The notes beneath the pieces are model-generated. The model was not told the DNA's origin. It did no database searches and worked only from the letters and a program-made list of their open reading frames with translations. From an uncultured Gemmatimonadota bacterium (GTDB taxonomy: Bacteria > Latescibacterota > UBA2968 > UBA8231): DNA of 34,709 nt. The DNA lies in the NCBI GenBank assembly GCA_903893785.1, contig CAITNQ010000096.1:1-34709 (forward strand), given 5' to 3'. Shown one piece after another: positions 17,953-26,350 of the stretch (its first letter is position 1; each line of letters begins with the position of its first letter). A program made the position numbers and the translations under genes.

Positions 17953-19293
17953 ATGAGCCCCAGGCTGTGGTGTCGCCGGCTGCGGCGGATGGCGGGCGCC
18001 GCCGCCGTGATCCTGACCAGTGGTTGTGGCTCGTCGTCGTCGCCGCCGGCGGACCGCGCGGTAGACGTGGAGACCGTGGACCCGACGGGCCAGAACGTGG
18101 TCTTCTGGTACCAACACAACCGCGAACGCGAAACCGAGTTGCAGGACCTGATCGCGCAGTTCAACCGGACTAATCCGTACCACATTACCGTGCACGGCGA
18201 GTATGCCGGCCGGTACGATGACATCTATAATAAGATGGTCGTCGGCCTGCAGGGCGGCGCCCTGCCCAACCTGGTCGTGGCGTACCAGAACCAGGCGCTG
18301 GCCTACCACCAGGCGCAGGGGATCATCGACCTGCTGCCGTACATGAACTCACCCAAATGGGGTCTGACGCCCGCCGAGACCGCCGACTTCGTCAGTTCGT
18401 TCCTGGCCCAGGACCGCATGGGCGGCAAGCAGCTGGCCTTGCCGCCCAACCGCTCCATGGAGGTGATGTACTACAACCGCGACTGGTTGACCGAGCTGGG
18501 CCATGCCGCGCCGCCGCAGACCTGGGACGAGTTCGCCGCTGTCTGCCGCCAGGCCGCTGGCCAGCCTTTCTCGCGAGCTACGGACCGTCGCCGTAGCCTG
18601 GGGTTCATGATCGACATCGACGCCAGTCGCATTGCTTCGTTGGTGTTCAGCCGCGGTGGCGATCTGGTCAGCGCCGACGGTTCGAGCTTCACGCTGAACA
18701 CGCCCCAGATGCGCCAGTCGCTGACCTATATCCGCGACCTGATCCGCGCAGGGGCGGCGGAACAGGTCACCGAGGAGGGCGGCGACCAGCGCGATTTCAG
18801 CGTCGGCCAGGTGCTCTTCGTGCTGCGCTCGTCTTCGGGCCTGCCGTTCTTCGCTACGGCGGTCAAGTCGGGCGCCAATTTCGCCTGGGATGTCGCGGCG
18901 CCCCCGCACGACACGCCGCAGCCGGTGGTCAATGTGTACGGCGCCAGCATCTCCGTGTGCCGCGCCACGCCAGCGGCGCAACTGGCTTCGTGGCTGTTCC
19001 TGAAGTGGTTCACGCAACCGGAACCGCAGGCGCAGTGGGTGCGCCGCAGTTTCTACTTCCCGGTCCGCCGCAGTGCGGCCAATGGCCTCAGCGACATCCT
19101 GGCCGCCAACCGCGCCTATGCCTCTGCCTTCGCGCTGCTGGACTTCGGCAAGGCCGAGCCGTCGGTCGTGGGTTACCAGCAGGTCCGCAAGTCGATGGAG
19201 CAGGCCCTGGTGGAAGTGCTGGCCGGCGCTGACATTGGCCCGGTGCTGGAGAACCTGCAGCGCGGCGCCGAGCAGGCGCGCCGCGACAACTGA
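17953..19293 (+). CDS. ABC transporter solute-binding lipoprotein (family 1)
   Basis: This is the extracytoplasmic receptor of the importer. The N-terminus MSPRLWCRRLRRMAGAAAVI runs into a lipobox LTSGC (Cys 25) followed by a Ser-rich tether, so it should be a lipoprotein. The mature part has features of carbohydrate-binding proteins: VVFWYQHNRERETELQDLI, IAQFNRTNP, YNKMVVGLQGG, LPNLVVAYQ and MYYNRDWL. I chose ATG 17953, four bases after the permease stop; an upstream open frame to 17818 lies inside the permease gene. From memory, the FWYQHNRERE opening recalls binding proteins common in Chloroflexi, which would need a database search to confirm. Confidence 0.92.
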   Translation: MSPRLWCRRLRRMAGAAAVILTSGCGSSSSPPADRAVDVETVDPTGQNVVFWYQHNRERETELQDLIAQFNRTNPYHITVHGEYAGRYDDIYNKMVVGLQGGALPNLVVAYQNQALAYHQAQGIIDLLPYMNSPKWGLTPAETADFVSSFLAQDRMGGKQLALPPNRSMEVMYYNRDWLTELGHAAPPQTWDEFAAVCRQAAGQPFSRATDRRRSLGFMIDIDASRIASLVFSRGGDLVSADGSSFTLNTPQMRQSLTYIRDLIRAGAAEQVTEEGGDQRDFSVGQVLFVLRSSSGLPFFATAVKSGANFAWDVAAPPHDTPQPVVNVYGASISVCRATPAAQLASWLFLKWFTQPEPQAQWVRRSFYFPVRRSAANGLSDILAANRAYASAFALLDFGKAEPSVVGYQQVRKSMEQALVEVLAGADIGPVLENLQRGAEQARRDN

Positions 19294-19332
19294 CGCGCGC
19301 CGCACCGGCCGGCTCGTGAGGGAGGAAAGGCA

Positions 19333-20724
19333 ATGGAAACGCGGCTCGAAGCCGACAGCATGGGCACCATCGAAGTCCCGGCCGAGCGCCTGTACGGGGC
19401 GCAGACGCAGCGCTCACTGGAGCACTTCCGGATTGGCGCCGACCGCTTCCCGCGCGGCCTGATTCGCGCCCTGGGCCTGGTCAAGAAGGCCTCGGCCCAG
19501 GTCAACCAGGAGCTAGGCCTGTTGGCGCCGGAACTCGCCGACGTGATCGTCGCCGCGGCAGACGAGGTAATTGCCGGCCAGTGGGACGCCGAGTTTCCGC
19601 TGGTGGTCTGGCAGACCGGCAGTGGCACGCAGACCAACATGAATGCCAACGAGGTCATCGCCAACCGCGCCAGCGAACTGGCCGGCGGGGAGCGCGGCCG
19701 CAAGAAACCCGTGCATCCCAATGACCATGTCAATCAGAGTCAGTCCTCCAACGATGCCTTCCCCACCGCCATGCACCTGGCCGCGGTGGAAGCGCTGACC
19801 GACCAGCTGCTGCCGGCGTTGACCGAGTTGACCGGTGCGTACGCGGCCAAAGTCGCCGCCTTCGGCGAGGTGGTCAAGATTGGTCGGACGCATCTGCAGG
19901 ACGCCACGCCCATTACCCTGGGCCAGGAGCTGTCGGGGCACCTGACCCAACTGCAGGAGGGCCTCCGGCGGGTCAGCGCCGCGCTGCCGCCGCTCTACCG
20001 GCTGGCCCTGGGCGGCACCGCGGTGGGTACCGGACTGAACGCGCATCCCGAGTTCGCCGACCGCGTGGCCGCGCAGTTGGCGGTCCTGACCGGCCATCCG
20101 TTTGTCTCCGCGCCCAACAAGTTCGAGGCGCTTAGCGCCCACGACGCGCTGGTGGAGGCCCACGGCCACCTGCGTACCCTGGCCGTCAGCCTGATGAAGA
20201 TTGCCAACGACGTGCGCTGGCTGGCCTCGGGGCCGCGGTGTGGCATCGGCGAGATCCGCATCCCCGAGAATGAACCCGGATCCTCGATCATGCCCGGCAA
20301 AGTCAATCCGACCCAGTGCGAGGCGCTGACCATGGTCTGCGTCCAGGTGATGGGTAACGACGTCGCCGTGGCGCTGGCTGGATCACAGGGCAATTTCCAG
20401 CTCAATGTGTATAAACCCGTACTTATCCACAACGTTCTCCACTCCACCCGGCTACTTGCCGATGCCTGCCGCAGTTTCGCCGCGCACTGTGTGATCGGTA
20501 TCGAGCCGGTGCCAGCGCGCATTCGCGAACACCTTGAGCAGTCGCTCATGCTGGTAACGGCGCTGAGCCCCCGGATCGGTTACGACAACGCGGCCAAAGT
20601 GGCCAAACTCGCCTATGTCCGCAACCAGACTCTGCGCCAGGTCGCGGTGGAGCTCGGACTGCTCAGCGAGGCCGAATTCGACGCGGCAGTGCGGCCAGAA
20701 GACATGGTCAAGCCCGGGTTGTAA
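19333..20724 (+). CDS. fumC: Class II fumarate hydratase
   Basis: FumC interconverts fumarate and (S)-malate in the citric acid cycle as an iron-independent tetramer. At 463 residues it is full length. The superfamily signature [11 protein letters not shown] places Ser 318 at the same number as the catalytic Ser of E. coli Fum[11 protein letters not shown] provides the conserved His (187), and [10 protein letters not shown] the substrate-binding segment. GGAGG lies ahead of the ATG. It sits 39 bases after the binding-protein gene and 26 bases before the GH116 gene, so it appears embedded in a glycan operon. It contains a pair of perfect DnaA boxes (separate entry). Confidence 0.96.
   Translation: METRLEADSMGTIEVPAERLYGAQTQRSLEHFRIGADRFPRGLIRALGLVKKASAQVNQELGLLAPELADVIVAAADEVIAGQWDAEFPLVVWQTGSGTQTNMNANEVIANRASELAGGERGRKKPVHPNDHVNQSQSSNDAFPTAMHLAAVEALTDQLLPALTELTGAYAAKVAAFGEVVKIGRTHLQDATPITLGQELSGHLTQLQEGLRRVSAALPPLYRLALGGTAVGTGLNAHPEFADRVAAQLAVLTGHPFVSAPNKFEALSAHDALVEAHGHLRTLAVSLMKIANDVRWLASGPRCGIGEIRIPENEPGSSIMPGKVNPTQCEALTMVCVQVMGNDVAVALAGSQGNFQLNVYKPVLIHNVLHSTRLLADACRSFAAHCVIGIEPVPARIREHLEQSLMLVTALSPRIGYDNAAKVAKLAYVRNQTLRQVAVELGLLSEAEFDAAVRPEDMVKPGL
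20406..20431. promoter_or_regulatory. Inverted pair of perfect DnaA boxes inside fumC
   Basis: TTATACACA (- strand, 20406-20414) and TTATCCACA (+ strand, 20423-20431) both match TTATNCACA exactly and are separated by 8 bases. They are the only perfect boxes I found in the window. They lie within the fumC codons for [10 protein letters not shown] and depend partly on AAT, TAT and CTT codons in a gene that mostly uses G/C-ending ones. A DnaA-binding role is an inference. Confidence 0.55.
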
Positions 20725-20750
20725 CGCCCGCGGCCCCAGGAGGTGTGTCG

Positions 20751-23390
20751 ATGGGAACGGTATACAGCCGCCAGCAACTGCGCGGCACCGGACCGCAGCG
20801 GGTATTCTCCGGCGACGCCCTGCAGCAGATCGCCATGCCGCTAGGCGGCCTGGGCGCCGGCTGCCTGCACTTGGGCGGCGCCGGTAACCTGCAGGACTTC
20901 TGCCTGTTCAACGCGCCCCAGTTCGGCCACAGCCCAATGACCTTTGCCGCCGTGCACTGCGCGCCCAAAGGCGGCGGCGCCGGGCAGCTGCGCGTTCTGG
21001 AAGGCCCGGTGCAGGTGCCGTTCATCTACGACCAGGCACGCTTCGGCAACGGGGGGTTGGCGGCCGGCCACGAAGGCCTGCCGCACATGGCCACCGCCCA
21101 GTTCCGCGGCGAGTTCCCCTTTGCCTGGGTGGCGCTGGCCGATCCGGCCTTTCCGCTGGCCGTCACGGTTGAGGGTTACTCGCCCCTGATCCCGGGCGAC
21201 GACCGCGCCTCGGGTCTGCCGGCCGCGTTCCTGACCTATCAACTGACCAACCCCACGCGGCACGCGCTGCGCCTGCAGTTCTCGTTCAACGTGCAGTTCC
21301 CCCTGCCCGGCAACCTGCACGGCCACGATGGCCAGGCGCTGCGCGGCCACCGGGTTAGCCACCGCCGCGATGGGGGCGCCGCCGGGTTGTATTTCGACAG
21401 TGACCTGCCTTCCGATGATCCGGGGCGCATCTCCCTTGCCGTGGTCTCGCCCCGGTCCGGTCAGAAGGCGGACTGCGCGTGGTTCCGCGGCGGCTGGTTC
21501 GACGCCCTCACCATGCTGACCAACCGGCTGGTGGCCGGAAACCTGAAGCCGGCCACCACGTCGCGCCCGGCGCTGGCCTCGTCGCGGTCGCGCTTCGGGG
21601 CGACGCTGTTCTGGACCTTTGACCTGGGGCCCGGGGAGCGGGCCGACGTGCCGCTGGTCTACTGCTGGCATGTGCCCAACACCACGCTCACCGTGGGCCG
21701 GGCCGCCTCCGCTTGCGGTTGCGAGCCGGGCAGCGGCGGGTGCGGCGACGCTGCCGCAGCCGCGGCCCCCCCGGCGTACCGGCCGTATTACGCCACCCTG
21801 TTCGACAACGCCTGGTCGGTGGCCGTCGAGGCCAGTCGGCGCCACGCCGAGTTGCGCCAGCGCACGGGCGCCTTCCACCAGGCACTCTTCGGCAGCTCGC
21901 TGCCTGACTATGTCCTCGACGCGGTGTCGGCCAACCTGGCCATCCTCAAGTCACCGACGGTGCTGCGCCAGGCGGACGGCAGCCTGTGGAACTGGGAGGG
22001 GAGTTCGTACGCGGCCGGTTGCTGCCACGGATCGTGTACCCATGTGTGGAACTACGCACAGGCGATCGCGCACCTGTTCCCGGCGCTGGAGCGAACCCTG
22101 CGCGACCAGGAGCTGCGGTGGTCGATGGATGAGCAAGGCCATGTGACCTTCCGTGCCGCGCTGCCCACCGGGGCGACCGGTCACGAATTCCACGCCGCCG
22201 CCGACGGCCAACTCGGCGGCATCCTCAAACTCTACCGCGAGTTGCAGATCAGCGGCGACCCGGCGTGGCTGGAAGAGCATTATCCGCTGGCCCGCCGGAG
22301 TCTGGAGTACTGCATCCGCACCTGGGACCCCGACGAGGTCGGTGCGCTGATCGAACCGCACCACAACACCTATGACATCGAGTTCTGGGGCGCCGATGTC
22401 ATGTGCACCAGTTTCTACCTGGGCGCGCTGCGGGCGGCGGCGGCCATGGCCGCGCAGGTAAACCGGCCGGCGGACGCGGAGCGCTACACCGCCCTGGCCG
22501 ACCGCGGCCTGGCGTACTGCCGCCGGCACCTGTGGAATGGCGCGTATTTCCAGCAGCAGGTCCAGTGGCGGGGCCTGCGCGCCGCCTCCCGGCTGGAGTC
22601 CTGGACCGCCGGTTACTCCGAAGAGGCCCTGGCCCTGTGGCGCCAGGAGGGCCCGAAGTACCAGTACGGTACCGGCTGCCTGTCCGACGGGGTCATCGGC
22701 CAGTGGTACGCCACCCTGCTGGGCCTGCCGGCGGCGTTGGATCCGGCGCACACGCGGCAGCACCTGCAGGCCATCTTCGCGCATAACTTCCGCAACAGCC
22801 TGGCGGGCCACGCCAACCCCCAGCGCCCGGGTTTTGCCCTCAACGACGAACCTGGTCTGCTGTTGTGCACCTGGCCACGCGGCGGGAAGCTCTCGTTGCC
22901 CTTCCCGTATTCTGACGAGGTGTGGACCGGGATCGAATACCAAGTGGCCAGCCACATGATATATGAGGGTTTGGTCGACGAGGGGTTGACGTTGGTCCGC
23001 GCCGTGCGACAACGCTACGACGGCCGGGTCCGCAATCCATGGAACGAATATGAGTGCGGTAGTTACTACGCCCGGGCGCTGTCGTCTTGGGCCGTCCTGC
23101 TGGCCCTTACCGGCTTCCGCTACACCGCCGCTGAGGCCCGCTTGGAGGTAGCGCCGCGTCTAGCGGGGCGTCAGGGCCAGTTCCTGTTCACCGCGGCCAG
23201 CGGTTGGGGTATAGTGCACTACCAGGTCAGCGCCAAGCAGGCCCGGGTGCGGGTGGCCCCGGTGGAAGGCACGCTGGCGGTGCGCCAGGTGCAGTTCACC
23301 CCAGCCGGGTCTGACCAAACTCTTGGCTGCCAGTACCCGTCGCCGGCCCTGGCCACGGTCGACGCGCCTCTCAGCCTGACGGTTCGTTGA
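20751..23390 (+). CDS. GH116-family glycosidase (GBA2-like)
   Basis: Glycoside hydrolase family 116 contains retaining beta-glucosidases, beta-xylosidases and the non-lysosomal glucosylceramidase GBA2. The 879 residues show an N-terminal beta-sandwich domain (GGLGAGCLHLGGAGNLQDF near the start; about 1-320) and a C-terminal alpha-helical toroid domain. Candidate catalytic residues are Glu 416 in LWNWEGSSY and Asp 542 in NTYDIEFWGAD, by analogy to the nucleophile and acid of characterised members; the identification is by eye. There is no signal peptide, so a cytoplasmic location is likely. AGGAGG lies 7 bases before the ATG. A Cys/Gly/Ala-rich insert lies near residues 320-340. The substrate is unknown. 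Confidence 0.86.
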   Translation: MGTVYSRQQLRGTGPQRVFSGDALQQIAMPLGGLGAGCLHLGGAGNLQDFCLFNAPQFGHSPMTFAAVHCAPKGGGAGQLRVLEGPVQVPFIYDQARFGNGGLAAGHEGLPHMATAQFRGEFPFAWVALADPAFPLAVTVEGYSPLIPGDDRASGLPAAFLTYQLTNPTRHALRLQFSFNVQFPLPGNLHGHDGQALRGHRVSHRRDGGAAGLYFDSDLPSDDPGRISLAVVSPRSGQKADCAWFRGGWFDALTMLTNRLVAGNLKPATTSRPALASSRSRFGATLFWTFDLGPGERADVPLVYCWHVPNTTLTVGRAASACGCEPGSGGCGDAAAAAAPPAYRPYYATLFDNAWSVAVEASRRHAELRQRTGAFHQALFGSSLPDYVLDAVSANLAILKSPTVLRQADGSLWNWEGSSYAAGCCHGSCTHVWNYAQAIAHLFPALERTLRDQELRWSMDEQGHVTFRAALPTGATGHEFHAAADGQLGGILKLYRELQISGDPAWLEEHYPLARRSLEYCIRTWDPDEVGALIEPHHNTYDIEFWGADVMCTSFYLGALRAAAAMAAQVNRPADAERYTALADRGLAYCRRHLWNGAYFQQQVQWRGLRAASRLESWTAGYSEEALALWRQEGPKYQYGTGCLSDGVIGQWYATLLGLPAALDPAHTRQHLQAIFAHNFRNSLAGHANPQRPGFALNDEPGLLLCTWPRGGKLSLPFPYSDEVWTGIEYQVASHMIYEGLVDEGLTLVRAVRQRYDGRVRNPWNEYECGSYYARALSSWAVLLALTGFRYTAAEARLEVAPRLAGRQGQFLFTAASGWGIVHYQVSAKQARVRVAPVEGTLAVRQVQFTPAGSDQTLGCQYPSPALATVDAPLSLTVR

Positions 23391-24754
23391 GCGTGGCCCC
23401 GGCGGCCGGTCGGCCCAATGTGGTTGTCTTCTTCACCGACCAGCAGCGCAGCGACACGCTGGGGGTCAATGGCAACCCCCTCGGCCTGACGCCGAACCTG
23501 GACCGCGTGGCCCGGGCGCACACCCACGCGCCCCACGCCTTCACCTGTCAGCCGGTGTGCGGCCCGGCCCGCGCCTGCTTGCAGACGGGTCAGTACGCCA
23601 CCCAGGTGGGGTGCTTCCGCAACGGCCTTCCCCTGCCGCGGCAGGCGCGGACGCTGGCGCACGAGTTTGCCGCCGCAGGTTACCGCACCGGTTACATCGG
23701 CAAGTGGCACCTGCACGGCGGTGGCCCACCAGGGCCCGTGCCCGTGTCGCGTCGCGGCGGCTACGAGTATTGGCTGGCCAGCGACGTGCTGGAATTCACC
23801 TCCGATGCCTATGACACGGTCCTGTACGACCGCCGCAACCGCCCGGTCAAACTGCCGGGCTATCGCGTCGATGCGTTGACCGATGCGGCCATCCGCTTCA
23901 TCGATGCGTCGGCGCGCGAGCCGTTTTTCCTGTTCATCTCGTACCTGGAGCCGCATTTTCAGAATCACCGCGATGACTATCCCGCGCCCGCCGGGTACGC
24001 CGAGCGCTACACCGGGGCCTGGATGCCTCCCGACCTGGCGGCCCTGGGCGGCACGGCCGCGCAGCACCTGCCAGGGTATTACGGCATGGTCCGGCGCCTT
24101 GACGAGGCATACGGCCGGCTGCAGGACGCGTTACTCAGCCTCGGCCTGGCCGACCGCACCGTGGTCGCCTACACCAGCGACCACGGCTGCCACTTCCGCA
24201 CCCGTAACGACGAGTACAAACGGTCCGCCCATGACAGCTCGATCCGCATCCCCCTGGTGCTGTCTGGTCCGGGTTTCGACGGTGGCGGTCAACTGGGCGA
24301 GTTGATCAGTCTGCTGGACCTGCCGCCGACGCTGCTGGCGGCGGCCGGCCTGACGGTGCCGCCCACCCATCAGGGGCGTTCGCTGCTGCCGCTGCTGCGG
24401 CGTCAGCGGCAGGGGTGGCCCACCGAGGTGCTGGTGCAGATCAGCGAGTCCCAGGTCGGTCGGGCGGTGCGCACCCAACGGTGGAAATACGCCGTCGTGG
24501 CCCCGGGGGCGGATGGCACCCAACAGGCGGCATCGGCCCATTACCGCGAGGAGCACCTGTACGACCTGCAGGCCGATCCGTGGGAACTGACCAATCTGGT
24601 CGGACTGGAATCGCACCGCGAGGTGGCGGCGCGCCTGCGCCAGCGGCTGTGTGCGCGCCTGGTGGCGGCCGGCGAGGACTTGCCCACGATCGAGCCCGCT
24701 CCCGCCAGACCGGCGGGCCAGCGCCGGGTAACGGCGGCCGAAGCAGAGCAGTAA
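23387..24754 (+). CDS. Type I sulfatase (alkaline-phosphatase superfamily)
   Basis: Type I sulfatases hydrolyse sulfate esters using a formylglycine made from Cys or Ser. The sulfatase motif is CGPAR (Cys 58, Pro 60, Arg 62) followed by ACLQTGQY, so this is a Cys-type enzyme. Metal-ligand segments are NVVVFFTDQQ (Asp 18) and TSDHG (Asp 265, His 266), and GKWHLHG fits the usual GKWHLG. The 455 residues fit the family. There is no signal peptide, unlike many sulfatases. The TTG start overlaps the GH116 stop by four bases; GTG 23393 is an alternative. No maturase is in the window. The target sulfate ester is not identifiable. Confidence 0.92.
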   Translation: MSVAPAAGRPNVVVFFTDQQRSDTLGVNGNPLGLTPNLDRVARAHTHAPHAFTCQPVCGPARACLQTGQYATQVGCFRNGLPLPRQARTLAHEFAAAGYRTGYIGKWHLHGGGPPGPVPVSRRGGYEYWLASDVLEFTSDAYDTVLYDRRNRPVKLPGYRVDALTDAAIRFIDASAREPFFLFISYLEPHFQNHRDDYPAPAGYAERYTGAWMPPDLAALGGTAAQHLPGYYGMVRRLDEAYGRLQDALLSLGLADRTVVAYTSDHGCHFRTRNDEYKRSAHDSSIRIPLVLSGPGFDGGGQLGELISLLDLPPTLLAAAGLTVPPTHQGRSLLPLLRRQRQGWPTEVLVQISESQVGRAVRTQRWKYAVVAPGADGTQQAASAHYREEHLYDLQADPWELTNLVGLESHREVAARLRQRLCARLVAAGEDLPTIEPAPARPAGQRRVTAAEAEQ

Positions 24755-24760
24755 ACCGGT

Positions 24761-24796
24761 CCGGTCGGGGTGGGCCAGGCTCTCCACCCCGACCGG
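24761..24796. terminator. Convergent hairpin between sulfatase and Xre gene
   Basis: The perfect 13-bp inverted repeat CCGGTCGGGGTGG / CCACCCCGACCGG has a 10-base loop. It lies 7 bases after the sulfatase stop and 13 bases beyond the stop of the convergent Xre gene. There is no T run on either side, so it is either a U-less bidirectional terminator or an RNA 3'-end stabiliser. Confidence 0.55.
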
Positions 24797-24809
24797 GTGC
24801 GGCTCAGCT

Positions 24810-25961
24810 TCAGGCGGGCACGGCCTGCGGTTCCTGGCGGCGTTCCGCCAGTTCGGTCTGCAGGCTGGCCACAGCGTTCAGGCGCTTGAGCGCCGCGGCC
24901 AAGGCCAGGCTCACCCCGGTCAGGGCGGCGACGATGCCTTCGGTCCGGGCCACCGGGGCGCTAGGCAGGCCGATGAACACCGTGCCGTGGGCAAACGGCA
25001 CGTCAATGACTACCGACGGCGTGAAGCACCCGGCTGCCGATCCCCGGGCCACGGCGGCCAGGTGATCCGCGTCGGCCTCGCGCTCCCACAACTTGCCGCG
25101 CCGCCAGTGGCTGACCAAGCCGCGGATGGAGGCGTGCTGCTCAACCATGGACTGCAGCGGGAACTGATCGTGGAACTGCCGGTAGCCACGCGTCTCCGGC
25201 AGGGCCAGGAAGCAGGTCAGCCGGTCACTGTCCTCGGCGATGACGTTCACCCCGAAACCTTCCAGCGGCACGCCCATCTCCTCGAACTCGTCGGCCACCA
25301 CCCGCACCACTCGCCCCAGTTCCGCCAGCTGCTCCACCTCCAACGCCGCCTGCTGGGCGTGGGTGCAGGTCTGGTGCACGCGGCGTTCGGTGACGTTCCG
25401 GATAACCGCCAGACGCGCGTTGTCGTTGATCGTGCGGCCGGCGATCTCCACCGGGACGGCCGAGCCGTCGCGGCGGACCAGCAGGGCTTCGTAGGGCTCG
25501 GCGGACAGCGTACTGACCATCCGCTGCGCCAACGGTCGGCTCTGTGCCGCGAAGACCAACTCGATACCGTTCTTGCCCAGCAACTCCTCGCGGCGGTAAC
25601 CGACCAGATCGGCGCAGGACTGATTGACGTAGAGGATGCGGCCCTGCTCGTGGATGACAAAGGCGTCCAGCCCATCGGCGATCTGGCGGAAGCGGTCTTC
25701 GCGCACCCCGGGAACGGCCGCCGCGCCCGGGTTGGGGCCGGCGGGCAGGGCCGCGAACACGTCGTGGTCGCCCATGAGGAAATCGACCGACACCCCCAGG
25801 GCGTCCGCCAGGTTCTTCAGCGCCGACGAGCGCAACTGCCGCACGCGACCCGTCTCGATGCGCGAGATAGTGGCCTGCGATACCCCGGAGAGGGCTGACA
25901 GGGCTTTCTGGTTCAGGGACTGTTTCTGACGCAGGGCTTTGAGCGTACGGCCGAGGGGCAT
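24810..25961 (-). CDS. Xre-type regulator with PAS sensor domain
   Basis: A 383-residue regulator. Residues 5-62 form an Xre/Cro helix-turn-helix (LKALRQKQSLNQKALSALSG, then VSQATISRIETGRVRQL). About residues 90-195 form a PAS domain (IADGLDAFVIHEQGRILYVN, LVGYRREELLGKNG, VRRDGSAVPVEIAG, IRNVTERR). The remaining 180 residues are alpha/beta and may form a GAF-like ligand domain, which I cannot assign. It lies convergent to the GH116-sulfatase operon and next to the rRNA methyltransferase gene, with its own promoter. What it senses and regulates is unknown; the adjacent glycan operon is one candidate. Confidence 0.88.
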   Translation of the reverse strand: MPLGRTLKALRQKQSLNQKALSALSGVSQATISRIETGRVRQLRSSALKNLADALGVSVDFLMGDHDVFAALPAGPNPGAAAVPGVREDRFRQIADGLDAFVIHEQGRILYVNQSCADLVGYRREELLGKNGIELVFAAQSRPLAQRMVSTLSAEPYEALLVRRDGSAVPVEIAGRTINDNARLAVIRNVTERRVHQTCTHAQQAALEVEQLAELGRVVRVVADEFEEMGVPLEGFGVNVIAEDSDRLTCFLALPETRGYRQFHDQFPLQSMVEQHASIRGLVSHWRRGKLWEREADADHLAAVARGSAAGCFTPSVVIDVPFAHGTVFIGLPSAPVARTEGIVAALTGVSLALAAALKRLNAVASLQTELAERRQEPQAVPA

Positions 25962-26084
25962 GGGTCACGACCTTGATGGGGTGGGGTGGGTGTCCGCCAA
26001 CGGCAGCCGCCACCAGGCAGGCGTCGACGAGGAGCTCGCCGTGGCCACCGGGCGCGGGGGGTGTACCGTCGCGGGTTGACGCAG

Positions 26085-26113
26085 AATATACCGTAGAGGG
26101 TTGACAATGACAA
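26085..26113 (-). promoter_or_regulatory. Promoter of the Xre-PAS gene
   Basis: On the - strand TTGTCA (26113-26108) and TATATT (26090-26085) are separated by 17 bases. The leader to the ATG at 25961 is about 115 bases. TTGTCA is repeated directly downstream (26107-26102). This local A+T-rich patch lies in the 389-base gap between the divergent genes. Confidence 0.66.
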
Positions 26114-26202
26114 ACCAATTCATCACCCTCGCCGCCGGTGTCTGTCCCTCCGGCGCTCGCCGGCGCCCCGGTGGCGCCCTCCGGCACCCGCCGCGGCGGC
26201 GG

Positions 26203-26231
26203 TTGACCCCCGCCCTCTGGCCGCGTACCCT
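26203..26231 (+). promoter_or_regulatory. Possible promoter of the rlmKL gene
   Basis: TTGACC (26203-26208), a 17-base spacer and TACCCT (26226-26231) lie about 120 bases before the methyltransferase ATG. The -35 is good and the -10 weak. The rest of the gap shows only GC-rich sequence. Confidence 0.38.
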
Positions 26232-26350
26232 TGCCCGGCGCTGCGCCCCCCGACCGGCGACGGGCCCTTGTCGCGGCCCGGCTGGCGGTGGCCATGGGCC
26301 CGGATGGGCCGGGCTCGCCGGGCGGGCGACCCCCTTGCCGAGCCGGTCCC

